Below, one piece after another: positions 12,253-21,065 of a stretch of DNA of 64,000 nt. How positions within the stretch are numbered: position 1 is the first letter of the stretch; each line of letters begins with the position of its first letter. The position numbers and the translations under genes were made by a program. This DNA comes from Pontibacterium granulatum (lineage in GTDB: Bacteria > Pseudomonadota > Gammaproteobacteria > Pseudomonadales > Balneatricaceae): NCBI RefSeq assembly GCF_029961155.1, contig NZ_JASBRH010000016.1, forward strand, positions 24,435-88,434, read 5' to 3'. Under the pieces are notes generated by a model. It did no database searches and was not told the DNA's origin. It was given only the letters and a program-made list of their open reading frames with translations.

Positions 12253-13181
12253 TGCAACTGGATGTAGTGGTTGGTTTCTTCCTGCTGGGTATGGTGGCTC
12301 AACTACTGAAGGCGCCAATTAAAATGCCGAAGGGATTGTATGAATCCCTGACCCTGTTCCTGTTGATCGCGATTGGCCTGAAAGGTGGTGTGGCATTGAA
12401 CAGCCACGCTTCCGGTGATCTATTAATCCAGGCTGCGGCAATCATTGGTTTTGGATTGGTGCTGCCCCTGATCGCCTTTCCGATCCTCTATAAAATGGGG
12501 GGCCTGTCCCGTATCGATTCGGCATCAGTAGCCGCCCATTATGGCTCGGTAAGCGTGGCAACCTTTGCCGTAGCGATGACGGTCGTGGAAGCCAACGGCA
12601 TCGAATATGAACCGTACTTCCCGCTCTTCGTGGCGCTGCTGGAGGTGCCGGCAATTGCAGTGGGTCTTTGGTTAGCGCGAGACCGTAATCAGGAACTGGA
12701 TCTTAAAAAGGCTGCCCATGAGATCTTCCTGAACCAGGGCGTGCTGTTGCTGGTGGGTGGGCTGTTGATCGGTTGGTGGGCCGGCGCCCGCACCGATTCG
12801 CTGATGCCGTTCTTTAGCTCTCTGTTCCACGGTGTGCTGGCGCTGTTCCTGCTGGAGATGGGGCGTATCGCATCGTCGCAGTTGGGCGTGTTGCGTAACT
12901 TCGGCTCATTTATCGCCAGCTTTGGCGTGCTGATGCCGTTAGTGGGTGCAGGCTTGGGTGCATTGTTGGCGCATGCTTTAGAGCTGTCCACCGGCGGTGT
13001 CATCCTGTTGGCTACCCTGGGAAGTAGTGCATCCTACATCGCTGTACCGGCGGCGATGGTGGTCGCGCTGCCAAAAGCCAACCAGAGCCTGTCGATCACC
13101 GCATCCCTGGCGATCACCTTCCCGTTTAATGTGTTGGTGGGGATTCCGCTTTATAGTGTGCTGGTGGGACACTGGTCGTAG
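12252..13181 (+). CDS. SbtA-like sodium-dependent bicarbonate transporter (DUF897)
   Basis: This is a 309-residue integral membrane protein with about ten helices in two inverted halves. Family features include the opening FFLLGMVAQLLKAPIKMPKGLYESLTLFLLIAIGLKGG, the centre SVAAHYGSVSVATFAVA, and the end GSSASYIAVPAAMVVALPKANQSL, all typical of SbtA. The known family role is Na+-driven HCO3- uptake. In a heterotroph this would feed carboxylases; no RuBisCO or carboxysome gene is seen in the window. Start overlap with the small membrane protein (TGATG) and the divergent CbbR-like regulator support a regulated bicarbonate module. Confidence 0.9.
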   Translation: MQLDVVVGFFLLGMVAQLLKAPIKMPKGLYESLTLFLLIAIGLKGGVALNSHASGDLLIQAAAIIGFGLVLPLIAFPILYKMGGLSRIDSASVAAHYGSVSVATFAVAMTVVEANGIEYEPYFPLFVALLEVPAIAVGLWLARDRNQELDLKKAAHEIFLNQGVLLLVGGLLIGWWAGARTDSLMPFFSSLFHGVLALFLLEMGRIASSQLGVLRNFGSFIASFGVLMPLVGAGLGALLAHALELSTGGVILLATLGSSASYIAVPAAMVVALPKANQSLSITASLAITFPFNVLVGIPLYSVLVGHWS

Positions 13182-13281
13182 ACCTAAGTGAAACAGCGCG
13201 TAGAGATGCGCAACAGTGATGTGCGTTTTCCGAGATAGTCTGACCGGTTTCCAGTAGATAGAATTTCATCTTTTGTGAAAG

Positions 13282-13304
13282 GACTCCCGCTAGGGTCGGG
13301 AGTC
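13282..13304 (+). promoter_or_regulatory. Hairpin just upstream of the AEC carrier gene
   Basis: GACTCCCG (13282-13289) and CGGGAGTC (13297-13304) form a perfect eight-pair stem with a seven-base loop, no T run, ending two bases before the GAGAG ribosome-binding region. It may protect the mRNA end or tune initiation. Confidence 0.6.
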
Positions 13305-13314
13305 GGAGAGAAAG

Positions 13315-14253
13315 ATGCAACTGCTGCTGGAAACCGTGATCCCTGTCTTCGCCCTGATGGCGATAGGGTGGGGGTGTCGCAAGTCGGGGATGCTGGATGC
13401 GGGGGCCGCCAAGGCGCTTAACCAGTACGTATTCTACATCGCTATCCCGCCCCTTTTGTTCCTTTCGACTGCCCGGGTCTCGCTGGCCGAAATCATAAAC
13501 TGGCCGTTTCTAGGTGCCTACTTCGCAGGCACCGCTGCTGTAATTCTGGTGGCGCTGGCGGGCGCGCGCTGGCTCCATCTAAAAGGCGCGTTGGACAGGG
13601 CCGTGGTGGCGCTGATCGCAAGCTGGGGCAATACGGTTTACATGGGCGTGCCGCTCTTTTACTTCCTGTTTGGTGATGACGGTACCCTGCCGGTGGTGAT
13701 CGTGACACTCAGTACCAACATGGCGATGATCTTTGTGCTGGCCCTCTGTGCACACCTGGATGCAGAAGGGCAGGAGCGCGGTTCCATGCTGGCGATGTTC
13801 AACAATGTGTTTCTGAAGAACCCCGTTATGCTGGCGCCCATTCTGGGTATGTTGGTCTCCTATTTCTCAGTTGCTGTTCCAACACCACTGGAAAACCTGT
13901 TGAACATGATCGCCCCTTCGGCGGCGCCGGTTGCACTGTTTGCGATGGGATTGTCGCTGTATGGCCTGTCGTTTAAAGGGAACATGGTGCAGCTGAGCTG
14001 GATGACTGCGATGAAGCTGCTGGTACAACCGCTGGCGACGTTGTTGGTGGTGCTGGTGATTGGTATGAATCCGTTCTGGGCAGCATCGGCGGTACTGTTG
14101 GCTGCACTTCCGGCAGGTTCCATGGTGTATGTGTTGGCACAACAATACGATACCCGTGTCGAGCTCGCTTCAAGTACCGTGCTCGCCACCACGATGTTGT
14201 CTTTGCTTAGCCTGGCATTGCTATTACCATGGATAAAAAGCTGGGTGGGCTAA
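13315..14253 (+). CDS. AEC (auxin efflux carrier) family transporter
   Basis: The 312-residue protein has ten membrane helices in two halves, with the AEC opening LLLETVIPVFALMAIGWGCRKSGML, the conserved FYIAIPPLLF and SWGNTVYMGVPL regions, and the second-half repeat PSAAPVALFAMGLSLYG. Bacterial AEC carriers often move malonate, malate or other small organic acids; the substrate here is unknown. The ATG follows GGAGAGAAAG. It lies downstream of the bicarbonate carrier on the same strand with a 130-base gap holding a hairpin. Confidence 0.9.
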   Translation: MQLLLETVIPVFALMAIGWGCRKSGMLDAGAAKALNQYVFYIAIPPLLFLSTARVSLAEIINWPFLGAYFAGTAAVILVALAGARWLHLKGALDRAVVALIASWGNTVYMGVPLFYFLFGDDGTLPVVIVTLSTNMAMIFVLALCAHLDAEGQERGSMLAMFNNVFLKNPVMLAPILGMLVSYFSVAVPTPLENLLNMIAPSAAPVALFAMGLSLYGLSFKGNMVQLSWMTAMKLLVQPLATLLVVLVIGMNPFWAASAVLLAALPAGSMVYVLAQQYDTRVELASSTVLATTMLSLLSLALLLPWIKSWVG

Positions 14254-14291
14254 AAGCCTGGCTGATTATCTAAGCAAATTAAGTGGTCCTG

Positions 14292-14543
14292 ATGCTGGAA
14301 GAGTACAAAGTTCTTTGGGTGTTGCTGTTTGTGGCTCTGGTGTTTACGCCGGTCACACTCAATGCCATTCGCCGTTACCGTGAAACCCCGCCGCCGATGG
14401 CGAAAAATGATCGCAAGCTTTACCGGTTGTGGCGTTCCGATCCGGATGCATACGAACGCCAGTACGGCGCAATGGATCGAGAATATATTGCGGCCCAGGA
14501 GCGCAAAGCCGCCGCGCGCAAGGAAAACAAAGACTCTGACTGA
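14292..14543 (+). CDS. Small membrane-anchored hypothetical protein
   Basis: The 83-residue frame has one N-terminal membrane helix (VLWVLLFVALVFTPVTLNAI) and a charged cytoplasmic tail rich in Arg, Tyr and Glu (LYRLWRSDPDAYERQYG). Coding character is convincing but no family is recognised. ATG 14292 was preferred over an upstream GTG; the ribosome-binding site is weak for both. It lies 38 bases after the AEC carrier and could be cotranscribed with it. Confidence 0.7.
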   Translation: MLEEYKVLWVLLFVALVFTPVTLNAIRRYRETPPPMAKNDRKLYRLWRSDPDAYERQYGAMDREYIAAQERKAAARKENKDSD

Positions 14544-14554
14544 GGCGTCAACCG

Positions 14555-15016
14555 CTACAACTTCTGTAGGCGCGTGCGCAGTTGCAGGGCGCGCGCTTTG
14601 TTCACTCCCATATCGCTGTAGCCAATACGTGATGCCGAGCGGATATGAATCTGTTTGGATGTCTCATCAATTCGCACTTCCAGATCATCTACAAAGCCAA
14701 AGGTACCCGATCGGTAGGTAGCAGCGAAGTAGTTGTCTTTCTCCCGCACCATGCTGCCGCCTGTCGCATCAATCGACTTGCGAATCAAACTGCGGACAAC
14801 CTTGATATTGGCACTGCCGTATTCAATCGGCTTGATGTAGTGCTCAACGTCTTCGGGGTACTCGGTGCAGATGCAGTTGGGTGATTGAGGGCAGGCGCTG
14901 AGTTTGCCTTCAATCAAGCCCGGTGCGCTGCCTGATTTGGATAGCTGTCCCATCATAAAAAGCGCTAGCAGGATGCCGGCAGCCCCAAGTGCAATCAGGA
15001 TGAGAATGTATTTCAT
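14555..15016 (-). CDS. DUF1499 family protein
   Basis: A 153-residue protein with an N-terminal membrane helix (YILILIALGAAGILLALFMMG) followed by the DUF1499 pattern: LSACPQSPNCICTEYPED, then EYGSANIKVVRSLI, YFAATYRSGTFGFVDDLEVRID and the ending HIRSASRIGYSDMGVNKAR. The family is widespread in proteobacteria and plastids with no settled function. The protein probably sits on the periplasmic face of the inner membrane. Confidence 0.9.
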   Translation of the reverse strand: MKYILILIALGAAGILLALFMMGQLSKSGSAPGLIEGKLSACPQSPNCICTEYPEDVEHYIKPIEYGSANIKVVRSLIRKSIDATGGSMVREKDNYFAATYRSGTFGFVDDLEVRIDETSKQIHIRSASRIGYSDMGVNKARALQLRTRLQKL

Positions 15017-15093
15017 AGGCGAGTCCGGTTTATTGAGGGTGTTTTCATCATAGCAGCTTGTATCAACGGGGCTTTTTCCGACCGCACAGCCAC

Positions 15094-15124
15094 AAAAAAG
15101 CCCGGCGTTGATACCGGGCTTTTT
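15094..15124. terminator. Bidirectional terminator between DUF1499 and metG
   Basis: AAAAAGCCCGG pairs with CCGGGCTTTTT with a loop of eight bases; A and T runs on either side let it work in both directions. It closes metG on the minus strand. Confidence 0.85.
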
Positions 15125-15146
15125 ACGGGATTCTGATCAGGTCAGA

Positions 15147-17216
15147 TTACATGATACGCATGCCAGGCTTGGCGCCTTCATGCGGCTCAAGAATCCACAG
15201 GTCTTTACCGCCAGGACCGGCAGCCAGAACCATACCTTCGGACATGCCGAACTTCATCTTGCGCGGTGCCAGGTTAGCCACCATTACGGTCAGCTTGCCT
15301 TCCAGATCTTCCGGAGAGTAAGCCGACTTGATACCCGCGAAGACGTTGCGGGTTTCGCCGCCCAGATCCAGGGTCAGCTGTAGCAGTTTCTTCGCGCCAT
15401 CCACGTGTTCCGCTTTTGCGATACGGGCAACACGCAGGTCCACCTTGGCGAAATCGTCGAAAGTGATGGTATCGGCGATTGGGTCTTTATCCAGCTCGCG
15501 AATCTCATCTTTGTTGTCGACTTCGGTCTGGGCTTTCTGTTTGTGACCCGCGGTGGATGCCGCCAGGGCAGCCAGTGTTGCTTTGCTGTCTTCGATCATC
15601 GCGTTCACTTTGTCCTCTTCGATGCGCTGCATCAGAGGTTTGAACTTGTTGATCTTGTGAGACAGCAGAGGCTGTTTAACCGAATCCCAGGACAGATCTT
15701 CGATGTTCAGGAACGCTTTCACGTCTTCTGCAACCTGTGGCAGTACCGGTGCCAGGTAGGTCACGATGACACGGAACAGGTTGATGCCCATAGAGCAGCA
15801 ATCCTGTACTTCCTGCACTTTGCCTTCCTGTTTCGCCAGAACCCATGGCTCAGCCGCATCGATGTACTGGTTAGCCTTGTCGGCAATCGCCATGATTTCA
15901 CGCATCGCGCGGGAGAATTCACGGTTCTCGAACGCCTCTGCAATGGAGTCGCCTGCGGCAACCGCTTCTTCGTACAGGGCAGGGACTGCCAGTTCTGCAG
16001 CCAGCTCACCGTCAAACTTCTTCTTGATGAAACCTGCACAGCGGGATGCGATGTTTACAACCTTGTTGACCAGGTCTGCGTTAACGCGCATACGGAAGTC
16101 TTCCAGGTTCAGGTCGATATCGTCGATGCCGGAACCCAGCTTCGCTGCGAAGTAGTAACGCAGGTACTCTGGACGCAGGTGGTTCAGGTAGGTTTCCGCC
16201 ATGATAAAGGTGCCGCGGGACTTGGACATCTTCTGACCGTCGACAGTCAGGAAACCGTGGCAGAACACTTTATTCGGCTTACGGAAACCTGCGCCTTCCA
16301 GCATTGCTGGCCAGAACAGGGTGTGGAAGTAGGCGATATCTTTACCGATGAAGTGGTACAACTCGGTGTCGGAAGATTCGTTCCAGTACTCGTCAAAGTC
16401 TACGCCGTTCTTGTCACACCAATTCTTGAAGCTGGCCATGTAGCCGATTGGTGCGTCCAGCCATACGTAGAAGTATTTGCCCGGCGCATCCGGAATCTCG
16501 AAACCCCAGTACGGTGCGTCACGGGAGATATCCCAATTCTGCAGTCCGGATTCGAACCACTCGTTGAGCTTGTGGATCATCTGATCCTGCACACACTCGT
16601 TCACCCAGCCGCGCAGGAAGCGCTCGAAGTCGCCCAGTTTAAAGAAGTAGTGCTCGGACTCTTTTTCGATCGGCTTGGCACCGGATACAGCGGAGTAAGC
16701 GTTTTTCAGTTCTACCGGGCTGTAGGTTGCACCACATTTCTCACAGGAGTCACCATACTGGTCTTCCGCGCCACATTTCGGGCAGTCACCCTTAACGAAA
16801 CGGTCCGGCAGGAACATCTCTTTCTCAGGGTCGAACGCCTGGGTGATAGTTTTCTGGGCGATGTGGCCCTTGTCACGCAGACGGGTGTAGATCAGCGACG
16901 CGAAGTGCTGGTTCTCAGAAGAGTGCGTGGAGTAGTAGTTGTCGAAGCCCACCATGAAACCGCTGAAGTCGCGCTGGTGTTCAACACTCACCTGATCGAT
17001 CAGTGCCTGTGGCTCGATCCCCATCTGATCTGCCTTCAGCATGATTGGTGTGCCGTGCGCGTCGTCTGCGCAAACGTAGGTGCAGCTGTGGCCACGCTGT
17101 TTCTGGAAACGAACCCAGATATCGGTCTGAATGTACTCTACCAGGTGACCCAGATGGATCGGGCCGTTGGCGTAGGGCAGAGCGCTTGTAACGAGAATTT
17201 TACGCTGGTCAGTCAT
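15147..17216 (-). CDS. metG: Methionine--tRNA ligase
   Basis: This is the 689-residue class I aminoacyl-tRNA synthetase that charges tRNA-Met in the cytoplasm. Seen motifs: the HIGH-type PIHLGHL near residue 20, the four-Cys zinc knuckle ([18 protein letters not shown]), KMSKS, and a C-terminal OB-fold tRNA-binding domain ([20 protein letters not shown]) after a Lys/Glu-rich linker. Length and order match the gammaproteobacterial enzyme. In many relatives mrp and dcd sit beside metG; here they lie 28 kb away. Confidence 0.98.
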   Translation of the reverse strand: MTDQRKILVTSALPYANGPIHLGHLVEYIQTDIWVRFQKQRGHSCTYVCADDAHGTPIMLKADQMGIEPQALIDQVSVEHQRDFSGFMVGFDNYYSTHSSENQHFASLIYTRLRDKGHIAQKTITQAFDPEKEMFLPDRFVKGDCPKCGAEDQYGDSCEKCGATYSPVELKNAYSAVSGAKPIEKESEHYFFKLGDFERFLRGWVNECVQDQMIHKLNEWFESGLQNWDISRDAPYWGFEIPDAPGKYFYVWLDAPIGYMASFKNWCDKNGVDFDEYWNESSDTELYHFIGKDIAYFHTLFWPAMLEGAGFRKPNKVFCHGFLTVDGQKMSKSRGTFIMAETYLNHLRPEYLRYYFAAKLGSGIDDIDLNLEDFRMRVNADLVNKVVNIASRCAGFIKKKFDGELAAELAVPALYEEAVAAGDSIAEAFENREFSRAMREIMAIADKANQYIDAAEPWVLAKQEGKVQEVQDCCSMGINLFRVIVTYLAPVLPQVAEDVKAFLNIEDLSWDSVKQPLLSHKINKFKPLMQRIEEDKVNAMIEDSKATLAALAASTAGHKQKAQTEVDNKDEIRELDKDPIADTITFDDFAKVDLRVARIAKAEHVDGAKKLLQLTLDLGGETRNVFAGIKSAYSPEDLEGKLTVMVANLAPRKMKFGMSEGMVLAAGPGGKDLWILEPHEGAKPGMRIM

Positions 17217-17560
17217 GATGGGAAGTCAAACCTGAATAATATATGTACGCATTAAGGAGGCTGCATAAAAACTATTGCGACTTGGCTATAGGGCGTTAAA
17301 AAGCCACTCAACATGCTCACTTACTCAGAGTAAGCTCCGCTGTTTCGTGTCTTTTTGCCTTCTCTAGCCTGCGCTCATTACGTTTTTAATCATCCTCTGA
17401 AACGCGCAATTTTACGCTGTTTACAACGGTTTATGAACAGATAGCCGGCCTCGAAACGAAATATATAAGGGATTTTCATCTTCTCCCCGCTATTCCATAA
17501 CCCGCGTGGCTGGTAGAATCGCGCGTCTTTGAGCAACATGCGTAATCAGGTGAGGTAGAG
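17217..17560. other. Divergent intergenic region between metG and trmA
   Basis: No gene is supported. The region should hold the promoters of both flanking genes. At 17320-17334 lies the palindrome CTTACTC-A-GAGTAAG, followed by CTCCGC and a downstream CTAGCCTGCGCTCATT block. I associate this arrangement with dispersed intergenic repeats in gammaproteobacteria, from memory only. The last 100 bases before trmA include an AT-rich ATATATAAGGG segment. Confidence 0.5.
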
Positions 17561-18649
17561 ATGGCGATTCCCAAGGTGGAACCGGAAAAGTACGACGAAC
17601 TGCTGGCAGAGAAAAAAGCCTGGGTTGAGAACGAGTTCTCGGCGTTTGAGCTGCCAGAGATCGAAGTGTTTGAGTCGCCTAAGGAGCACTACCGCCTGCG
17701 TGCCGAGTTCCGTACCTGGCACGACGGTGATGACCTGGATTACATCATGTTCGAACCGGGTAGCAAGCATCAGCACACCAAGCTGACCAGCTGCCCGATG
17801 GTATCGGAAACCATCCACAACCTGATGTTCACCCTGCTGGACGAGATCCGCGGCATCGAAGCGTTGCGCCGTCGCCTGTTCCAGGTGGATTTCCTCAGTA
17901 CCCTGAGCGGTGAAGTGCTGGTAAGCCTGCTGTACCACCGTCCGATCGACGAGGTGTGGGAAGCGGAAGCGCGCAAATTGCGTGAGAAATTCGGCATTAA
18001 CATTGTGGGCCGTTCCCGTAAGAAGAAAGTGGTGCTGGACCAGGACTTCGTCATCGAGAAGATGGACATCAACGGTCGCGAGTACATCTACAAGCAGGTG
18101 GAAAACGCCTTCAGCCAGCCAAACGGTGAAGTGTGCCGATCCATGATTAAGTGGGCGCTGGATGCCAGTCAGGATGCCGGTGGTGATATGGTAGAGCTGT
18201 ACTGCGGTAACGGTAACTTTACACTGCCGTTGGCGCAGAACTTCCGTCGTGTGGTGGCAACCGAGATCTCAAAAACCTCCGTTTACGCGGCTCAGTACAA
18301 CATCGAAGCGAACAACATCGATAACGTAGATGTGGTGCGCATCAGCTCCGAGGAGTTCTCGCAGGTACTGAGTGGTCAGGTGCAGAAGCGTCGCACCAAG
18401 GATCTGGACCTGGAGAGCTGCGACTTCACCACCGTACTGGTCGATCCGCCGCGCGCCGGCTTGGATGATGACACCGTGAAGCAGGTGCAGGAGTACAACA
18501 ACATCATCTACATCTCCTGTAACCCGGAAACCCTGAACGACAACCTGAAAGTGATCACCGAAACCCACAAGCTTGAGCGTTTCGCGATCTTCGATCAGTT
18601 CCCGTATACCCACCACCTGGAGTGTGGTGTCTACCTGACACGTCGCTAA
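17561..18649 (+). CDS. trmA: tRNA (uracil-5-)-methyltransferase TrmA
   Basis: The 362-residue enzyme makes ribothymidine (m5U54) in the T-loop of tRNAs using S-adenosylmethionine. It shows the SAM motif ELYCGNGNFTLPLA, the DPPRAGLD motif, and the catalytic Cys in YISCNPETL near residue 320. The N-terminus (PEKYDELLAEK) and length match E. coli TrmA rather than RlmC/RlmD, and no TRAM domain or FeS cysteines are present. It converges with and overlaps the GGDEF-EAL gene by four bases at the stop codons. Confidence 0.96.
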   Translation: MAIPKVEPEKYDELLAEKKAWVENEFSAFELPEIEVFESPKEHYRLRAEFRTWHDGDDLDYIMFEPGSKHQHTKLTSCPMVSETIHNLMFTLLDEIRGIEALRRRLFQVDFLSTLSGEVLVSLLYHRPIDEVWEAEARKLREKFGINIVGRSRKKKVVLDQDFVIEKMDINGREYIYKQVENAFSQPNGEVCRSMIKWALDASQDAGGDMVELYCGNGNFTLPLAQNFRRVVATEISKTSVYAAQYNIEANNIDNVDVVRISSEEFSQVLSGQVQKRRTKDLDLESCDFTTVLVDPPRAGLDDDTVKQVQEYNNIIYISCNPETLNDNLKVITETHKLERFAIFDQFPYTHHLECGVYLTRR

Positions 18650-21054
18650 GCCAGCGCTTCCGTCAGAAGGACCCGTTCCGGCGAGGCGCATTTGGCCTCT
18701 ATCTCGTCTGAAAGGACTTCCCAATCCGATTCGAGGGCGTCAGCCCTCATCGGTTTGGCAAAGTAGTATCCTTGTGCACAACGTCCACCTCGCGCCCGAA
18801 TAAACTCCATCTGTTCGCGTGTTTCGATTCCCTCCGTGATCACCTTCAGGCTCATGCTGTGGCTCATCTGGATGATCGCTTCCACCAGACCGCTGTACTT
18901 GCCGTCTTCCTGGTTGGTGCAGTTGATGATGAAGGAGCGGTCGATCTTCAGTACATCCAGTGGGAACTTCATCAGATAACTCAAAGCGGAATAGCCGGTA
19001 CCAAAGTCATCGATCGCAATCCGGCAGCCGAGTTTGTCGAGCTGGGAGATCACTGTCAGGTTGTTTTGGTTATCGTGCAGTAGCAGACTTTCAGTAATCT
19101 CGATCAGCAGGCTATCAGGCGGCAACCGATGCTGCGCAAGTGATTGCTCCAGGGTTTCTACCAGATGTTCCGACTGGAATTGACGGGTAGACACGTTAAC
19201 CGAGAGATAGAAATCGTCGTTCAGGTGTTTGCGCCAATGTGCCAGTTGGGCACAGGCCTGCTCAATGCACCAAGCCCCAATGGGGGTAATTAATCCCGTC
19301 TCTTCAGCGATCGGAATGAAGTGGAACGGTGATATGAACCGGTCGCTGTCTTTCAGCCGCAGTAGGGCTTCGGCACCGGTAATCGTGCCGTTTTTCATAT
19401 TCACGATCGGCTGGTAGTGAAGCTCAAGCAAATTATCGCGAATCGCCCGGCGCAACAGGGCTTCGGTGTGAGCCCTTTCCTGCGCATTCTTCACATGTTC
19501 CGGGGAATAAAAGGCGATACGGCTGCGCCCTTCGTCTTTTGCGCTGTACATCGCGATGTCGGCATTCTGCAGCAGGGTGGCAGGTGTGTCTGCGTCGACC
19601 GGATAGCATGCAACGCCGATGGAGGCAGACGCATACACCTTGCAGTTGGGTAGCTTAAAGGCGTCCTCCAGAGCCTGCAGGATTCGCTGGGCTGTCGCAG
19701 TGGCATCCTCCGGTGAAGAGATCTGTTCCAGAATGACGGCAAACTCATCACCGCCCAGACGGGCAACTCTTTCGGTGCCTTGCAGTTCCTGCTGGATACG
19801 TTGCGCCGCGGCTCGGATCAGCTCGTCACCAACGTGATGGCCAAATGTGTCGTTGACGGATTTAAAGCGGTCCAGGTCGATAAACAGCAGTGCGAAGGGT
19901 TGCTGCGAAAGCTGGCGCTCATTCACCAGAGATTCCAGATATGCCTGAAACTGATTGCGGTTTGGCAGGCCCGACAGCATATCGGTATTGGCTTGAAGGT
20001 CCAGTTCGCGGTGAGCTTGCTTGAGGCTGGTCACATCGGACATGACAGCCAACGCACCTGGGAAGGTATCGCTGGCAGAGAGCGTCGCGTCGATCAGCAT
20101 GTCATGTAACGTACCTGCAGCGTCCAGGATCACCAGCGGAAACTTGGATACCAAACCGTATTTCCACAGCATGTTGATCAGTCGTTTTACTGTTTCGGGT
20201 GATTCGGCATCCCGTGTCAAAGCCGTCAGTGGTTGGTTGATGATCTGTTCGCGGTGGTAGCCGAGTGCTTTGAGAAAATAATCGCTCGCGTCACAAATAA
20301 CGCCTTTTTCATCAAAACTGAATAGCAGCGAGGGTGTGGAGTGATAAAGGTTTTTCAGGTGGTCTTCGCTGCTTTTCAGGCGTGAGTGATGTTGCTCGAT
20401 GCGGCCCTGCATCTCGTTAAAGGCGCGGGTGATTTCACCCAGTTCATCGTCCGGGTAGTGGTTTACACGGGCAAATTTCTGCTCTGCCTGGCTGTGTTTG
20501 ATTGCACTGAGCAGCGACTGGATCGGCCCACCCAGGAGTCTTTCGTAGACCATATAAATCGCCAGAGACATGGTGACTACAATCAGCAGCAATGAGAGCA
20601 GCGATTCGTATAGATCGCGCTGTTCTGCTTGCTTGAGGCTCAGGTTGCCGACTTTTACACGCAAGGTGCCGGCACGTTGCGTGATATGAGCATTTTGGTA
20701 GATCAGCGGTTCTTCAAGCGAGAAAGCGACCTCGACATTATCTTTCAGGGGCGAGTTCGCCTGATGCACGATATTGTTGCCTTCGTCCCAGATCGTAACC
20801 TGCAATACGTCCGGGTCTAGCATGATGGTGTGGGTGATACTTTCGAGTGCGTTGGTGTTGAAGTTCCAGAGTGGATCAACAAGAACGGTCGAGTATTGGG
20901 TCAGGCTTTCACGTTTCTGTTCAAGGTTGAGGTTGAACTGTTCCTTAGCGTTGTGTGCAGAGAAGCTGAATGATAGACCCAGCGCTAACAGTACTGAAGG
21001 CAGCAGGACCAGCAGCAGTTTTACGCGAAGCGATTGAAACCGGTTATGCATCAA
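18646..21054 (-). CDS. Membrane GGDEF-EAL c-di-GMP enzyme with HAMP and PAS
   Basis: The 802-residue protein has a membrane helix near residue 15, a periplasmic segment of about 140 residues, a second helix (LLSLLLIVVTMSLAIYMVY), HAMP, PAS (near 230-340), GGDEF and EAL domains. The cyclase motif RLGGDEF is intact, but the inhibitory RxxD site reads QGTE. The EAL half keeps EALLRL, NVS, IEITES, IDDFGTGYS and ITEGIE, so phosphodiesterase activity is likely. It lies 11 bases downstream of a periplasmic binding-protein gene on the same strand, suggesting that protein is its sensory partner. Confidence 0.94.
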   Translation of the reverse strand: MMHNRFQSLRVKLLLVLLPSVLLALGLSFSFSAHNAKEQFNLNLEQKRESLTQYSTVLVDPLWNFNTNALESITHTIMLDPDVLQVTIWDEGNNIVHQANSPLKDNVEVAFSLEEPLIYQNAHITQRAGTLRVKVGNLSLKQAEQRDLYESLLSLLLIVVTMSLAIYMVYERLLGGPIQSLLSAIKHSQAEQKFARVNHYPDDELGEITRAFNEMQGRIEQHHSRLKSSEDHLKNLYHSTPSLLFSFDEKGVICDASDYFLKALGYHREQIINQPLTALTRDAESPETVKRLINMLWKYGLVSKFPLVILDAAGTLHDMLIDATLSASDTFPGALAVMSDVTSLKQAHRELDLQANTDMLSGLPNRNQFQAYLESLVNERQLSQQPFALLFIDLDRFKSVNDTFGHHVGDELIRAAAQRIQQELQGTERVARLGGDEFAVILEQISSPEDATATAQRILQALEDAFKLPNCKVYASASIGVACYPVDADTPATLLQNADIAMYSAKDEGRSRIAFYSPEHVKNAQERAHTEALLRRAIRDNLLELHYQPIVNMKNGTITGAEALLRLKDSDRFISPFHFIPIAEETGLITPIGAWCIEQACAQLAHWRKHLNDDFYLSVNVSTRQFQSEHLVETLEQSLAQHRLPPDSLLIEITESLLLHDNQNNLTVISQLDKLGCRIAIDDFGTGYSALSYLMKFPLDVLKIDRSFIINCTNQEDGKYSGLVEAIIQMSHSMSLKVITEGIETREQMEFIRARGGRCAQGYYFAKPMRADALESDWEVLSDEIEAKCASPERVLLTEALA

Positions 21055-21065
21055 ATATCTGACCG

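Noticed and set aside
15405..17255. 616-residue open frame antisense to metG
   Set aside because: It is a shadow of the strongly codon-biased metG gene, with a Val/Phe/Cys-rich unnatural composition. The same applies to the long antisense frames over the indolepyruvate oxidoreductase and mrp.
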